Origin: Sipunculus nudus | Lineage: Eukaryota; Annelida; Sipuncula; Golfingiida; Sipunculidae | NCBI GenBank assembly: GCA_026874595.1 | Contig: CM049317.1 | Location: 10,448,382 to 10,512,381, forward strand | Length of the DNA: 64,000 nucleotides | Direction of reading: 5' to 3' | Shown here: positions 12,400 to 24,600 of the stretch, in pieces | How the letters are laid out: each line of letters begins with the position of its first letter | Position numbering within the stretch: the first letter of the stretch is position 1 | Program-made: the position numbers and the translations under genes | Notes under the pieces: generated by a model | Database searches by the model: none | What the model saw: only the letters and a program-made list of their open reading frames with translations | Told to the model about the DNA's origin: nothing

Positions 12400-15300
12400 A
12401 TAAACACCTGCTTTGTTTAGACGCCTGAAGAAAAAAAAACTCCCGGCGTCTCATCAGAGAAATACGGTATATAGGTTCTTTTATTTGGTCTTACAATGTC
12501 TGCTAAGCAAAGGTCAAATGTTCTAAATGAATGTCACTGTTCACGGGGTTATCTAGAGGCCCTTGGGCAATGAAAAAAGTCGTCATGTTTTGGGGTTTTG
12601 AAGACGGATTTTCTCCACACAGTATCTTTAAAGGATATCATGAACACCACCGATACTTATGGAGGTATGGGCACTTGGACAAAATAAAGGGGGGGGGGGG
12701 TGGTGTTGGTTTTTGAAATATCCATATGAAAAATTATTCTTAGCCGAAGGTGGATGCTCTCTGGGTCTATCCATGGAGTTGTTTTCCACGAGAATAATCA
12801 CTGAGTATTATGGTTGTCTGATATAGACCTATTTTTGGTCAAAATATGAAGGGTTTTCAAGACAAATCACATTTTCGAAACAGGTTTTTTCCTTCACTTC
12901 TCTTTTGTAAAGTAAAAAAAAGATCAATCTTGTCGATAAAATTGACTCAAACGCTCAGTATCAGCCACCGCCTGTAGGTGTCTCTAGTGTACATGCACTG
13001 GGCATAATCTATGAGGCCAAAGTTTTCAGGTCATAACAATGCACGGTTATGAGAAATTAAGCGTTTGAACGGGTAACAGAGGCTTTCTCTTAAACTATAT
13101 TTAAGTGTGTATTGTTTATATATCAATCATTTAAACAATAAATTATATACATAAATATACCTTGTTATCTTGTTTATACAGTTGTGTTACCTATATCACT
13201 GGTTGAGGGACAGTTAAAACCATGAGGGACAGCTGCCAGAGGTCTTATTTTCATTTACTGTTTGGCTGCAAATTTTCCATCGGGAAGATGTATACAGACA
13301 GTTCCTAAATCATCATTTAACATGACAACACTCATTGAAACAGATAGATAATACTCTTTATAATATAACATTAATTAATCAAAATATAACGGAAGATATA
13401 ATTTGTATCAAGGTTATACAAAGGTTGTATCTTTATCAAACTTTTCCTGGTTAGAAAATGGACGGTATGTGGGCGGCTATAAATACAATGTGAACACCAA
13501 GTAAACATTTAACAAGAAGTGAACGAAAAATGGAAACAAAGCTGACTGCCAATCATTTACTAACCACCAGATTACTATTACATAACCTCTGGAAGGACAA
13601 GCTGAATAAATATAGATTATAAAGTGACGATTAATCACATTTTATAAAGAAATATATTGTTCAAATGCGGAAGAGTATACACATGGTTGCATATAGACGA
13701 AGGGGCCGATCCTGGATCGGGTTTACGGAGTTTAAACCCCTTTACTGGTAGAAGCTCCTTTTTTTCTGAAAAGTGTTCCCCCCGATATTTTATGGCTTAT
13801 TTTAATTCCTCTCCCGGGCGCTATTGACTTTTCCAGGGTATACGTCCCAACTTATAAAACGTCTACATCCCTCCCTTCCTAAATCCTGAATTCGCCCCTA
13901 TATACATTTCTATATTCCCTTACCCCTAATAGACACTTATAGATAGATGGATCTAAAATGATCCGATGTTGGATTCGATTATTCATAAATGTGTATATAT
14001 GCATGTGTGTTTGTATATATGCATTGCATATGTATATAATAGGTGTGTGTATTAAAGAATACAAAAGTATTTTTAAAGAATGCATAGGCCTTAGGTATTT
14101 CAGGTCAGCAGTCATTGGTCAAATACTTGCGCTGCATTGTGCAGTCGTCCCGTTCCTTTGCTCCCCCTTGCCACGCCCCATGAACCTAGAACCGGTTTCC
14201 TATTGTTTTCCTAACCACGGCAAACAATTAATGTACGAGACAAGACAAAGGTCTCGAGGACTGACTTCTCGTTTCTCTTGGCTTGCAAAGCAGACAAGGA
14301 TTCACATTGCTTCTCATTCTATAGCCTAAAAATGAACCTTTTCAAAACTTTATATAACGGAATATTGATTTATATATTTTGTTAAAATTCTACTTAAATA
14401 TATTGTTGTAAATACAAGTGTCGGTATCGTATGTCCATAACCCCGGGTATTCATGCATGCGTTTAAGTTGTATATATGGATATTATATAATGATACCTTG
14501 ATATATATGTACAGTATAACGTACCATATAAAAGTCTAAAGTAATACTGTCCCCCTTACAGCCGATTCAGTTAAGCGGATTACACACATATATATTAATA
14601 TTTGTATGTGTACTAATATCTTGCAACCTGCAACAGTCAGTATTGGCCGTCAGCCCTAACAGTAGTCAATGTAGCACTTAAAACAGAGACGACACGCAAG
14701 ATGACAACCTCTTTTAAATATATGCAAAGGATATATGGAATCCACTGGCCTCCAAATTGGTCTGTCAAGTCAGTCGATATTATAACTGAAGGTGCTGGCA
14801 CTAGATCTTTGTCACATAACACCTCTGTGCATGGCCACGTCCCGATATGCCCGTTTTTAATCCTGCATGAAGTGACGAAATGCCGAGTGTTTTTAAGGGG
14901 ATTCATTTTCCATATTTCCAATATCCCGAGGAATTTGGCATTATTTCGAAAATGTTCTATCTCAGCGCCATCTATCAGGAGCTTCACCAGTGTAATTAGC
15001 TCGGCCCACTGAAAAAGCGGTCTAGTTAGAACTGTCCTAACGCAAGAACGTGCAATCTATCTAAGTGGGAATAAAAAATAACTCATTTGCATGGCGAAAC
15101 ACAGAATTTACTCGGCTTTCATTTATATATATAAGGGCATTCTTTGGTCCTGCATGCGAAAGCATCCTGCATGGCGGCCGTATATATGGATAAATGAGGT
15201 GAGTTAGAATGCATTCACTCCCATGCATGCAGCGTCTATAAGCAGTTTGAAAAACACCCCCTTCCACCACTCGGCCGGGATTTGTCCATGCATGAATATG

Positions 15301-16015
15301 CTATAATAAAGTGCTTCAAATAACATAAAATAGTAAAGGATAGGCATGCATTTAGCTTATAAACATCACATTACGCCAAGCAATCTTTACAGTTTACACA
15401 TCTGTAGCCTTTAAGTTATAGTTATCCCTTTGGTAATTCAGGAAAATTGGAGACGAAATAAAGGATAATCGCTGCTTCAAAAGGGGAACCTAAGCATTGT
15501 TGAATGTGTATCGTTTTGTTCCATTCTAAATCAGGGGATATGTGCGAACGTTGACAGTTTTATGTTAAACACTGTCGTTTTCTCTCTATATAACATACCC
15601 CTAGTTATAAATTTTTAATATTCATGAAGCTTATAAGCATCCCCGTGTATTGCATGAATGGCCACACGTGTACAAAAGATGTTAATTAAAGAGCTGACAT
15701 TATGTCATTTCCCTGTGTATAATATGAGGGCGACAAAAACCAGCTGAGATTTAGAGCCATGTCAATTATTTATATATAGTTGTTGTACATCTGTTGGACA
15801 ACAGTCTTGTATACACTATATGCCCTTTCAACAGTTTCGGTATATTTTTTTATGTCAAAATATAGGTTTGGAGAATTTATTTTTTTTTATGATAAAACAA
15901 CACACGAAAGTTATACACATAAACACAGCTTTAGTTTCGTATTTCATGGACTCGTGCAGGAGGGGGGTGGGGGGGGGGGGGCAACAATGAAACCTGTACA
16001 ATATGATCACCTGTG
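12400..16015. other. gene-free stretch
   Basis: It holds a G12 tract (12689-12700), TATA/TGCA-rich low-complexity DNA (13960-14060) and overlapping open frames on both strands at 14637-15012 that show no recognised motif or splice context. No gene is supported. Confidence 0.5.
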
Positions 16016-16019
16016 ACAC

Positions 16020-16140
16020 TGACTGACAGTTGCCTTAATTCACAGGTGGTCTTATTAGACAGGTCAGTTATAAAAAATATAGAGAGGGTTTTATAAGACC
16101 ATTTATCTTTCAGATAGGGTCCACTATATACCGGAGACTG
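16020..16140. repeat. interspersed repeat, family of 18020-18190
   Basis: It shares 'gtggtcttattagacaggt', 'acaggtcagttataa' and 'caggttccact'-like phrases with 18020-18190. The two copies are diverged and non-coding, with class undetermined. A G-rich tract (GGGGGGTGGGG...) lies just upstream at 15962-15981. Confidence 0.55.
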
Positions 16141-16861
16141 CCTGCATGAGTATCTCCGCCAGATCTTAAGCTTCCTGTGTCTGTATAGTGTGACCAAGGA
16201 GCTTTTAAGTTCCTTGATGTGAAAATGCAGTAACACGCTGTAGCACAGAGAAAGCCCCTATGAGATAAAGGAATGGTCAAGCCGTCGACCTCTGCATTAA
16301 GGTGAGAGTGTTATACCTGTACTTTCTTAACCAAGCCCGCATGTCTGAGTAATTCTACCTCAAGAAAAGAGTTTTTGCCTTTTTAGATTTTCCTATTATT
16401 AGTAAGATATGCTTTGAAAAGTTTAATTTTAATTATTCATAATAATCAAGATTTAAACCACAATCAAGGACATTTTCTTGCTGCATAGCCCCGGAGAATT
16501 TATGGAGCATTTTAACGCCATACCGCCTATATTGTGAAATGTACATCTCGTTACAAAACTCCCCGCTAATTCTGCAGCTCCCTGCTAGTTCACAGTGGTT
16601 TATTACGTCCTCCGATCTCGCATCTACCGTGTTAAACTCAGTTTCATACGGAAGTTATTTGGGAACACAGACTCATTATATGAAGCGCGGAATATTAAAA
16701 AAAAATGGAAGAATAATTTTAGCCAATAACATAAAGGCATTCTGGATAAAAAAAAAACAATCATGATTATGATGTAATCGATAGTTGCCTTTGGTAATCG
16801 AGCGCTTGAAAGTTGCAGCAAACCGACTGACTTTCGATAAAACTAGATGATCGGCCCATCA

Positions 16862-16863
<2 letters not shown>

Positions 16864-16935
<72 letters not shown>
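16864..16935. repeat. (AT)n-(GA)n compound microsatellite
   Basis: About 20 AT units switch directly into about 15 GA units. A tRNA-like SINE remnant begins at its right edge. Confidence 0.9.
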
Positions 16936-16936
<1 letters not shown>

Positions 16937-17010
16937 AAGTTGGTCAATAGAGCTAAAGGTCCACGGATCGAACCCCGCCGGCCGGTTCTTAAAATCAGAA
17001 GGGGGAAATC
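16933..17010 (+). mobile_element. truncated tRNA-like SINE remnant
   Basis: 'agccaagttggtcaatagagc' resembles a D-arm/A box and 'ggatcgaacccc' resembles a B box. They are only about 20 bases apart, so the anticodon region is largely deleted. This is a tRNA-related repeat fossil, not a tRNA gene. Confidence 0.35.
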
Positions 17011-17075
17011 TTGCTATATATATAATCTCAGAGACTCGCTTAGGTTTTGACTTCTGAATTTCACCTAACCCTATG

Positions 17076-17449
17076 CATAAAAAACCCGAAATCCAGAGGG
17101 ATTATAATTAAAATAACATATAAAACCCGACATCCAGAGGGATTATAATTACAATAACATATAAAACCCGACATCCAGAGGGATTATAATTACAATAACA
17201 CATAAAACCCGACATCCAGAGGGATTATAATTACAATAACATATAAAACCCGACATCCAGAGGGATTATAATTGCAATAACATATAAAACCCGACATCCA
17301 GAGGGATTATAATTACAATAACATATAAAACCCGACATCCAGAGGGATTATAATTACAATAACATATAAAACACGACATCCAGAGGGATTATAATTACAA
17401 TAACATATAAAACCCGACATCCAGAGGTATTATAATTACAATAACATAT
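17076..17449. repeat. 41-bp minisatellite, nine copies
   Basis: A 41-bp unit of the form 'acccgacatccagaggg' plus 'attataattacaataacat' plus 'ataaa' repeats nine times with only scattered changes (for example gaaatcc in copy 1, one tacaat/tgcaat change, aggtat in the last copy). Units are contiguous, with no unique spacers. Confidence 0.9.
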
Positions 17450-17450
17450 C

Positions 17451-19060
17451 CTTCTCGAGGTATTGTGACCTTCATCCTCATTCAATTATCGCGTGCCGCC
17501 AACATGCCATGGACCTATCCTTTAATTTAACTTTCAAATATGCATTATCGGTATTAGTTTTAATTACTTATACTAGCGGTAAAGTATTAGTCTCATTTAG
17601 TGACCTATAAGTCGGTGTAGAACGGCTGTGCCGCCACAACACCATCCATAGATATACATTCTATTAGATCATTATGTATGCCTGAGGATGCCGATACTCG
17701 GGTGTACACACTGAACCGTTTAAATTTGTTTTAGATGGTGCTTGGTGAACTTTGGCAACACTGGGACTGACTCAAGTGTCAAGTGGGGATGGGGCACAAG
17801 CGCAAGACAGTATACCTCTTTGTCACAATTAAATATTCTTATATTACCCCCCCCCCCCCCCTCCGTGCCCCCCCCCCCCCCCCAAAAAAAAGCCTGAGAC
17901 CTGCACTACTGTCAAGGTGTGTATTTGTGTGCATATGAGAGAGAGATGGACAGAGAGATACAAGAACATGTACACTAACGCACACACGCACACACACTTC
18001 TTATATTGCATGAAACCTGTTAAATAAGACCACCGTTGGGATAACCTGAGGAGGTCTTAATTTACGGATAGTCTTATAAGACAGGTCAGTTATAATGAAT
18101 GTGATTTCATTCGGTTCATTCAATATTGGTCTTAACAGAGAGGTGGTCTTATTAGACAGGTGGTCTTTCAAACAGGTTCCACTGAATATGCTCATGCATG
18201 TTCTTTCTAAGAAGATGGTTTCTGGCTCTATTATGTCTCCCTGATTACGCAATGAGTCATTTGAAATACAATCTGATTAAGACAAATAATTAGTCATATA
18301 ATGCGCATGAGTATGAATGAAAACACCCAAGTTCAAAGAAATAATTCGTCATATGCCCCCACATGACCTTGTATATAAGTTACGTAACACTGGTGTCACT
18401 TGATACTTGATATCCATTTCTTACCGAACAATTAATTATTCTGGAAGTCGTAACCGCTTCGCAGAATCTCAAGAATGTGCATATATCATGCTAAAAAACA
18501 TGATTGTTTATTGCAAGCGAATTTTATTACCCGGGCGACAGATGGCGCGGGGTCGAGATGATTTTTTTTGTATGAACTTATCCAGCAGACAATATTTTAA
18601 ATATAAACACTAATCAATGTATGTGATATTTTAATCCTTGCACCTGGTCTAATAATTCTATTGTGTCTGTCCGCTCCCTTACAAGCAAGACCTTGATATA
18701 AGTAGGATAAAAAGTAAAACAATACTTATTGTTAAACGCAGAATATTTTATGCGAAACCGCAAACTGTTGTATCACTATTTACTACTTCATGCTCGTAAT
18801 GTTTACTGCATTTAATGAATCGATTACGATTAATACTTTTACGATATTGAGTAGATGACTACGCCTTATAATGATCGTCATTATTTGATCAGGTGAAAGC
18901 GTTTGAACAAGTCAACCTTGACGAACGTGACGACAACATGGTTATGTAGTCAGAAAGATGAGTAAGCTAGTAGTGATGTCGTCCGCACGTGGTTGTAATC
19001 TGCAGATGTACGTCACAACAAACGCAGGGCTGTAACAGGGCTTCACGCAGTGACTGACAG
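17451..19060. other. upstream region of serine protease, no gene
   Basis: Contains two C15-C16 tracts (17847-17861, 17868-17883), a GA/CA-rich stretch near 17935-17998 and a diverged repeat (18020-18190). No exon was found. Confidence 0.5.
18020..18190. repeat. interspersed repeat, family of 16020-16140
   Basis: Several 'gtcttattagacaggt'-like phrases occur within 150 bp and match the copy at 16020-16140. Function and class are unknown. Confidence 0.55.
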
Positions 19061-19086
19061 CCAATTACGGCCTGTATTCATATAAA
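19061..19086 (+). promoter_or_regulatory. core promoter of serine protease gene (CCAAT and TATA)
   Basis: CCAAT is at 19061-19065 and TATAAA at 19081-19086. A TATA box predicts transcription starting about 25-30 bp downstream, near 19110, giving a 5' leader of roughly 110 nt before the ATG at 19222, whose context (ACACCATGA) is favourable. The CCAAT is closer to the TATA than usual and may be incidental. Confidence 0.6.
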
Positions 19087-19221
19087 GACTGCCTGGCCCA
19101 GTTCCCCACAAGCTGTGCTGTGGCGGGTAGTATCAAGTAACGAAAAGTCCGCAAGAAAGCTGTAATTCAGATCAGCCTGAGTGTCACGGGCGGCATCAGG
19201 AGCCAGGAGAACACCTACACC

Positions 19222-19273
19222 ATGACAAAATTTGCAGTTTGCTGCCTGATAGCTGCAGTGCTGGTAAAACTAG
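19222..19273 (+). CDS. serine protease exon 1 (signal peptide)
   Basis: Encodes M1-L17 plus the first base of codon 18, mostly hydrophobic. The donor is CTAG/GTAAGT. Joining G to CA of exon 2 makes Ala18 and keeps frame, which supports pairing across the 8.4-kb intron. Confidence 0.75.
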
Positions 19274-19821
19274 GTAAGTTATTTAACATATGTACGTGCG
19301 TGCGTATGTGTTTTACTCAGGAAAATGAGGTATTTTTCCTTCACGGAGTTTTTGTTTTTTGCTCAGTGAATGACAGATACTCGGTTAGCCCCCTTTAGTT
19401 ATTGAAAGGTTAAAAATAGGTCTAGTTAACAGGTCAACCATCACCTATTATTTATGAGACATTTTTGTAGCTGAAGGTGACAGTCTTTTTCGCAAGTCTA
19501 TAACTCAGCCAGCCTAAGTATATAATGTATGACACCCGGTTTATAAGTCCAAGTGAATACCCTCTTCAGGCGAGAATAGGTTTTGTATACTTATTTATAT
19601 ACAGAATCAATCCGCTAAGTGGGCTGACACGTGACGTAGTCCTGCCTTCAACTTTTCCTTCTTTTTTTGCCAAGTAAATCAGTAATAGAGGATAATAATC
19701 AGCCCTGGGTTTCAGGGAGACAGGGATACTACAATATCGTTAAGAGAATGCATTTTTTAGTAGCTTGACACACAATATTATTCTGCCTTTCTGTCTCCCT
19801 GGCTTCTCTCCTATACTTTGC

Positions 19822-19860
<39 letters not shown>

Positions 19861-21582
19861 CTTGCAATCTGCTGCAATAAAATCTAGAGGCCTAAACTTA
19901 CTTTGCGAAAAGGTCCCGAGGTCTGCTGTTGAAGCAGCTGTTGTTCCTCGGCCTCGGGGTGTTACCTTTAATGGGTCTTGTGGTTGAGTATCGAGAATTT
20001 GTCCTTTTTTCACCTCCTCCCCCTTGCCCCCGGGGGCTGGCGGCTGCGGCCTGCTGGCGGATGAGTTAGCCTTTCTGGCGTCTGACACGGGTATCACAAA
20101 GTAGATACTGTGTATTCAGAAAATGTCGGGGTCTCAAATTTCGTGGGGTTACAACTTTCGTGGATTAATCGTTACCGAGTAGTTTCGGATGTTGTTTACT
20201 GATTTACCGACGACGCTACTCTGACGTTCGTTTAAACAAGACAAACAAAGGCCTTATTTAGAGTAATGTATGAGAAAGAGAGAGAGACTTATCAATAGGT
20301 CCTAGCTAAGCTGGTCTTTAATGCCTGAACACCTGCCCCCCCCCCCCAACCGTCCATTCATTTAACGAAATCAAAATTAATATGAGATTTAGGTACGTGA
20401 TAATTGTAAATGTCCCATGCAAATTTACTTGGAATATCAGAAATAAATTGAGCAAGAACATGAATAAAATTTAAAGAAACATATGCAAAATCGGTTAGAA
20501 AAGTTGAAAATTTGCATGGTTGGCCAATGCAGAGCCAGTTGGAGTGAACACCTTTTTGCTCCGCTGACTTTTAGTCATACTCAGCTATAGCGATAGGTCA
20601 GTATCAGTCAATTCGTCTTTCCATCCGGTCATTCAGCAGTTTGTTTGTTGGGCATATACATCTTTACTGTTAGATCTAAATGTTCTTTCTGACGACGGAG
20701 ACAGGACAACAAAATCAACAAAAAGTTCCTTTAAAAAGGATGACTTAAACTTGTGAAAATTAATCTATAATATCGTAAGTCATACTTATCAGTTGAGCTC
20801 ACGGATCACTTTTTATCCAGTTTTTTTTTCATTTAATATCAAGTTTTGTCAAATGAAAAATATCCGTGACAGCAATTCCGAAATGCTCCCGTAGGCCTCG
20901 CCGTCAGCCTGAGTACGAGTGTATTGAATTCATGCAGACTTACCAGCTAATGGTCATCCCAGTGCAGTTGTTTTTACTGGTAAACACTTTACAAGACGAC
21001 GCAGTTTGTAAATGAGACATAAACAGATTCAAATCAGAAACTGAAGCTGACCTTTGATCCTTAATGCTATTTATGAAAATTAAAATTAATCTGAAGTATT
21101 GATTAATGCAGTGATCACAGAGTAAATCAGTTGGAACTTTTCTACTTTGTAATAATTTGTTTAGATTGTGCTTAGAGCATAAATTAACTTGAATTTGTGT
21201 AGAAATATACTCTAGTCAGGGCAGGGGTTTAATTATAGAAACCTCATACCAGTGTAGCTTGTAAATGTGATTTATGCCAGTACAGTTAGCTATTATGTCG
21301 AAGAAACAGTAAACAGATGAATGTGAAAATGAAGTAAATCACGTGGAATTATAATTGCACTTAAGAAGAATCCGTGTGTGTTAGGGGTCAGAGGTTAGAA
21401 TGAGGAATATGTTTCTGTTAGCTTAATATTTGTTCCACATAAGTAAAGGTTTTGCCAGAAAAACCTATTATAATTGTATTATTACAATATTGTTTAAAGA
21501 TATTGCCTGTTTGGCTTTCTCTCTGTCTGTCCAGTTGTCTGTCAGTTAACTCTCAGATAATATTGCCTGTCTTTCTGTCTGC

Positions 21583-21638
<56 letters not shown>

Positions 21639-24600
21639 TGTAAGTTTACGTATAAATATACATACCCGTATACATATACATATATATATACATGTATGTA
21701 TGTATTTTGGTATATATACAATTATGCACAAGGATAGAATATATAATGTGTGTAATAATTGATACATAAGTTTATATATGTAGTATATAAACATATTTGA
21801 GAGAAAAAAAAAGAGAAAAGGAGAAATTTAATCAGCTTATGAAACCATGCGATTTAATCATTTCATACAATACTAGTAATACATATATGCATAAAGATAC
21901 TTATCATACAAAGACTTACATTGACTGTCCCAAATGACTGTACCCATTCTACAGCTTCCGTGCAGAGTATGATAAGTCAGGGTTGCAATAATCAAACTTT
22001 TATGGAAGCACCATGAGTTTTTACACTATTATTCATAATATTATGATACCGTGGATATGAAATATATGGGTCCCAGACATAACCGAAAATTACTTTAGTT
22101 ATTATATAATTTTAGATAGGAAAAAATAGTATTTACAAAATTGACGTTGTAATGTAGAAACTAATATTTTATATAATAGCATAAGATTAAAAAATATAAA
22201 AACCATTTTTGTGGTGTTTCAAGATTATACAAAATGACAATAATGATATATTGGCAATCTTAACCACCATATGAATTAGTTTCGTACATTCTTTTATCAA
22301 TACAAAATCGATATTGTTTTACGGTCCGTTATTTTTCCCCAAGTAAAATAATGAATTTGAAAGAATAGCCTTTGTTAAACAATATTAAAAAAGGTCGCAT
22401 GAAAAAGCATGTTTCAGCTGTTTTTAATATTACACTAAGTATCTTGTCAGACTCACCGTCTTTGTTGAAATCTTTTCTGGTACGTTTCGAATACCGTATT
22501 TGACCTAATAGGCGCCACGGTGTTAAACTTTATGAGTATGTGACTTTTCCGATCTCTGAAGAGCGCCCCCCCCCCCCTCTTATTTGCCTCAGCTTTGTCA
22601 AATCCCTGACTTGCATGACTGCACATCACAGTGACGCCCTACAAAATCAGTCAAACATGACATGTCAGATTCCAATCATTAAGATCTTCATTTGACCTAA
22701 ATTATAGGATTGAAATCATCATTTATGACTTTGGATTGCCTGAAATATATTAGCATTTTGTCATTTGGGGCGCTTATTAGGTCAATTTCGGTAATCTAAA
22801 AACCCAGATTGGTTTAATGAACAGTTTATAGATTACAGATTGTATTCATAATCATTCTAATCAGAGTGGCCACGATTTCAAATATCAAATACTTACGGAG
22901 AGTGGTTAAAAAATAAAATAAAAGGAAAAATATCTTAATGTGAGACAGTTAAAACAGCAGATTCGGCACTGATAACGCTGATATATATGACAAAACTGTT
23001 TTAAAAGGTTACTATTTGTACCTACTTGAACTTCCTATATTGAAATTTCTATTTGTTATTACTGTTTACAAATAATCATACAGGATGTACACATATTGGA
23101 AATATTAAAAAGCAATGAAAGTGAATTAACAGCCATTTAGATAATTTAGGCGGGGGACGTACAAATTGTTGGTAATTGGCATGCAAACTTCCGGGAAGCG
23201 GGATGGAACTGGACACCTGGGCAAACTGTGCACGATGGCTCTGTGAATAGATTGGCAATCCGCTCAAATAAGCCACCTACTCAATAAACAGAGGATTTCC
23301 TTCATTCTGCATGTGCAATCAAATTGATAAAATTCAAGCATACACCAGTCAGTATTCAATATAAAAAAAAGTATGTAGAATGTTTAAATCATTGAAATGC
23401 ATAAAATCGGTTCATTTCCGGGTGGGAGGATACTTTTGGCTGCATGGAAGTGGTTTGATTGGTGTGTGTTTGCATATATATGTATGGTCAGTTATATACA
23501 AACTCTGCGTGACAAAAATATCTAGATAGTATTGAAACTGTTTTTCTTCACTCTTATTCACTACAGATTCAAAAGATTTACAAGTTCATTTTTCCCAAAT
23601 AAAATCCTGTTTATGTAAAATGCCGCACGTGACGTCATATTACATCAGCCAATCACAAAATGGTATCACTTATGTAGAACCAAAGTTCCCAGACTTAATC
23701 AAAGGCATGCACGTGGTAAAATACTGACTTGGCCTAAATTCAGGCGTATTGCTGAACTCAACATATTTTTTATGAGAGAAACATTAAAGAAAGAGTCCCT
23801 ATGAAAAATGATAAAAATATCATAAACGGGCAATATTGCAGCTCACAACATAGGAATGTTATTACTTGAATACATCAGACGCCCACCATAAGTTAATATC
23901 ATCCATTAATTCTGTGGTAATTTTCTCGTATGGCCTTTGATTCATGTGAACCAATCATTATGACGAATTCCATTGACCTCGGGATTACAATTGCTGCGCT
24001 ACTCTATAGTGAGTGCATGCACAAATACCTCTTTGTACTTAGCGACCTATCTTTGAACTTGATGGATTATAAGCCTTTAGATAATTCTAATTTGAGGTAT
24101 TTTGGCAAACTTTCATTTCTCCCTCTCCTTGAACATTTTTATACACACACTGAAGACAAAGGCTTCAAGTATGAATGTGTATATTTATTCTTGGTGAAAA
24201 AAATGCACTTATTGTGCAAATCCAAATCAGGTGAATCTCTGTGGTAATACATTTTTAAAAGACAAACTGAAACACTTGAAGTAGATCTGTTGAATACGAT
24301 TGGGATCTCATGTAGCGATATATCTATCCAAGAAGTTTAAATGTTATATGATGAACTGGTTTATATCGTCTTACTTACGTAAGCAATCGGCTGAAAATCG
24401 AGAACTGGTGGACCTCGACCAAGGTAAACCTTAATGGTATTGATTTCAAGAACTTCGGTTCCAATGGTCGAGAGAGAACGACGGTGTTGGAGTAGTTGCG
24501 GATGATGAATTGAAAATTGAGCCCGAAGGCCATTCCTTTCATAAAGAAAGAAAAATACACTCAGCCTTTGATAAGATAATAATATATAGGAATGGGAACA

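Noticed and set aside
12207-12420. Pair of overlapping frames on opposite strands rich in Pro and Gly
   Set aside because: They coincide with the SINE-like element and are typical repeat by-products.
14637-15012. Long open frames on both strands (103 and 116 codons)
   Set aside because: No recognised motif, no splice sites that extend them, and overlap on opposite strands; kept as unassigned DNA.
17076-17449. CRISPR-like appearance of regular repeats
   Set aside because: Units are contiguous 41-bp copies with no unique spacers and no cas genes, in an intron-bearing animal genome.
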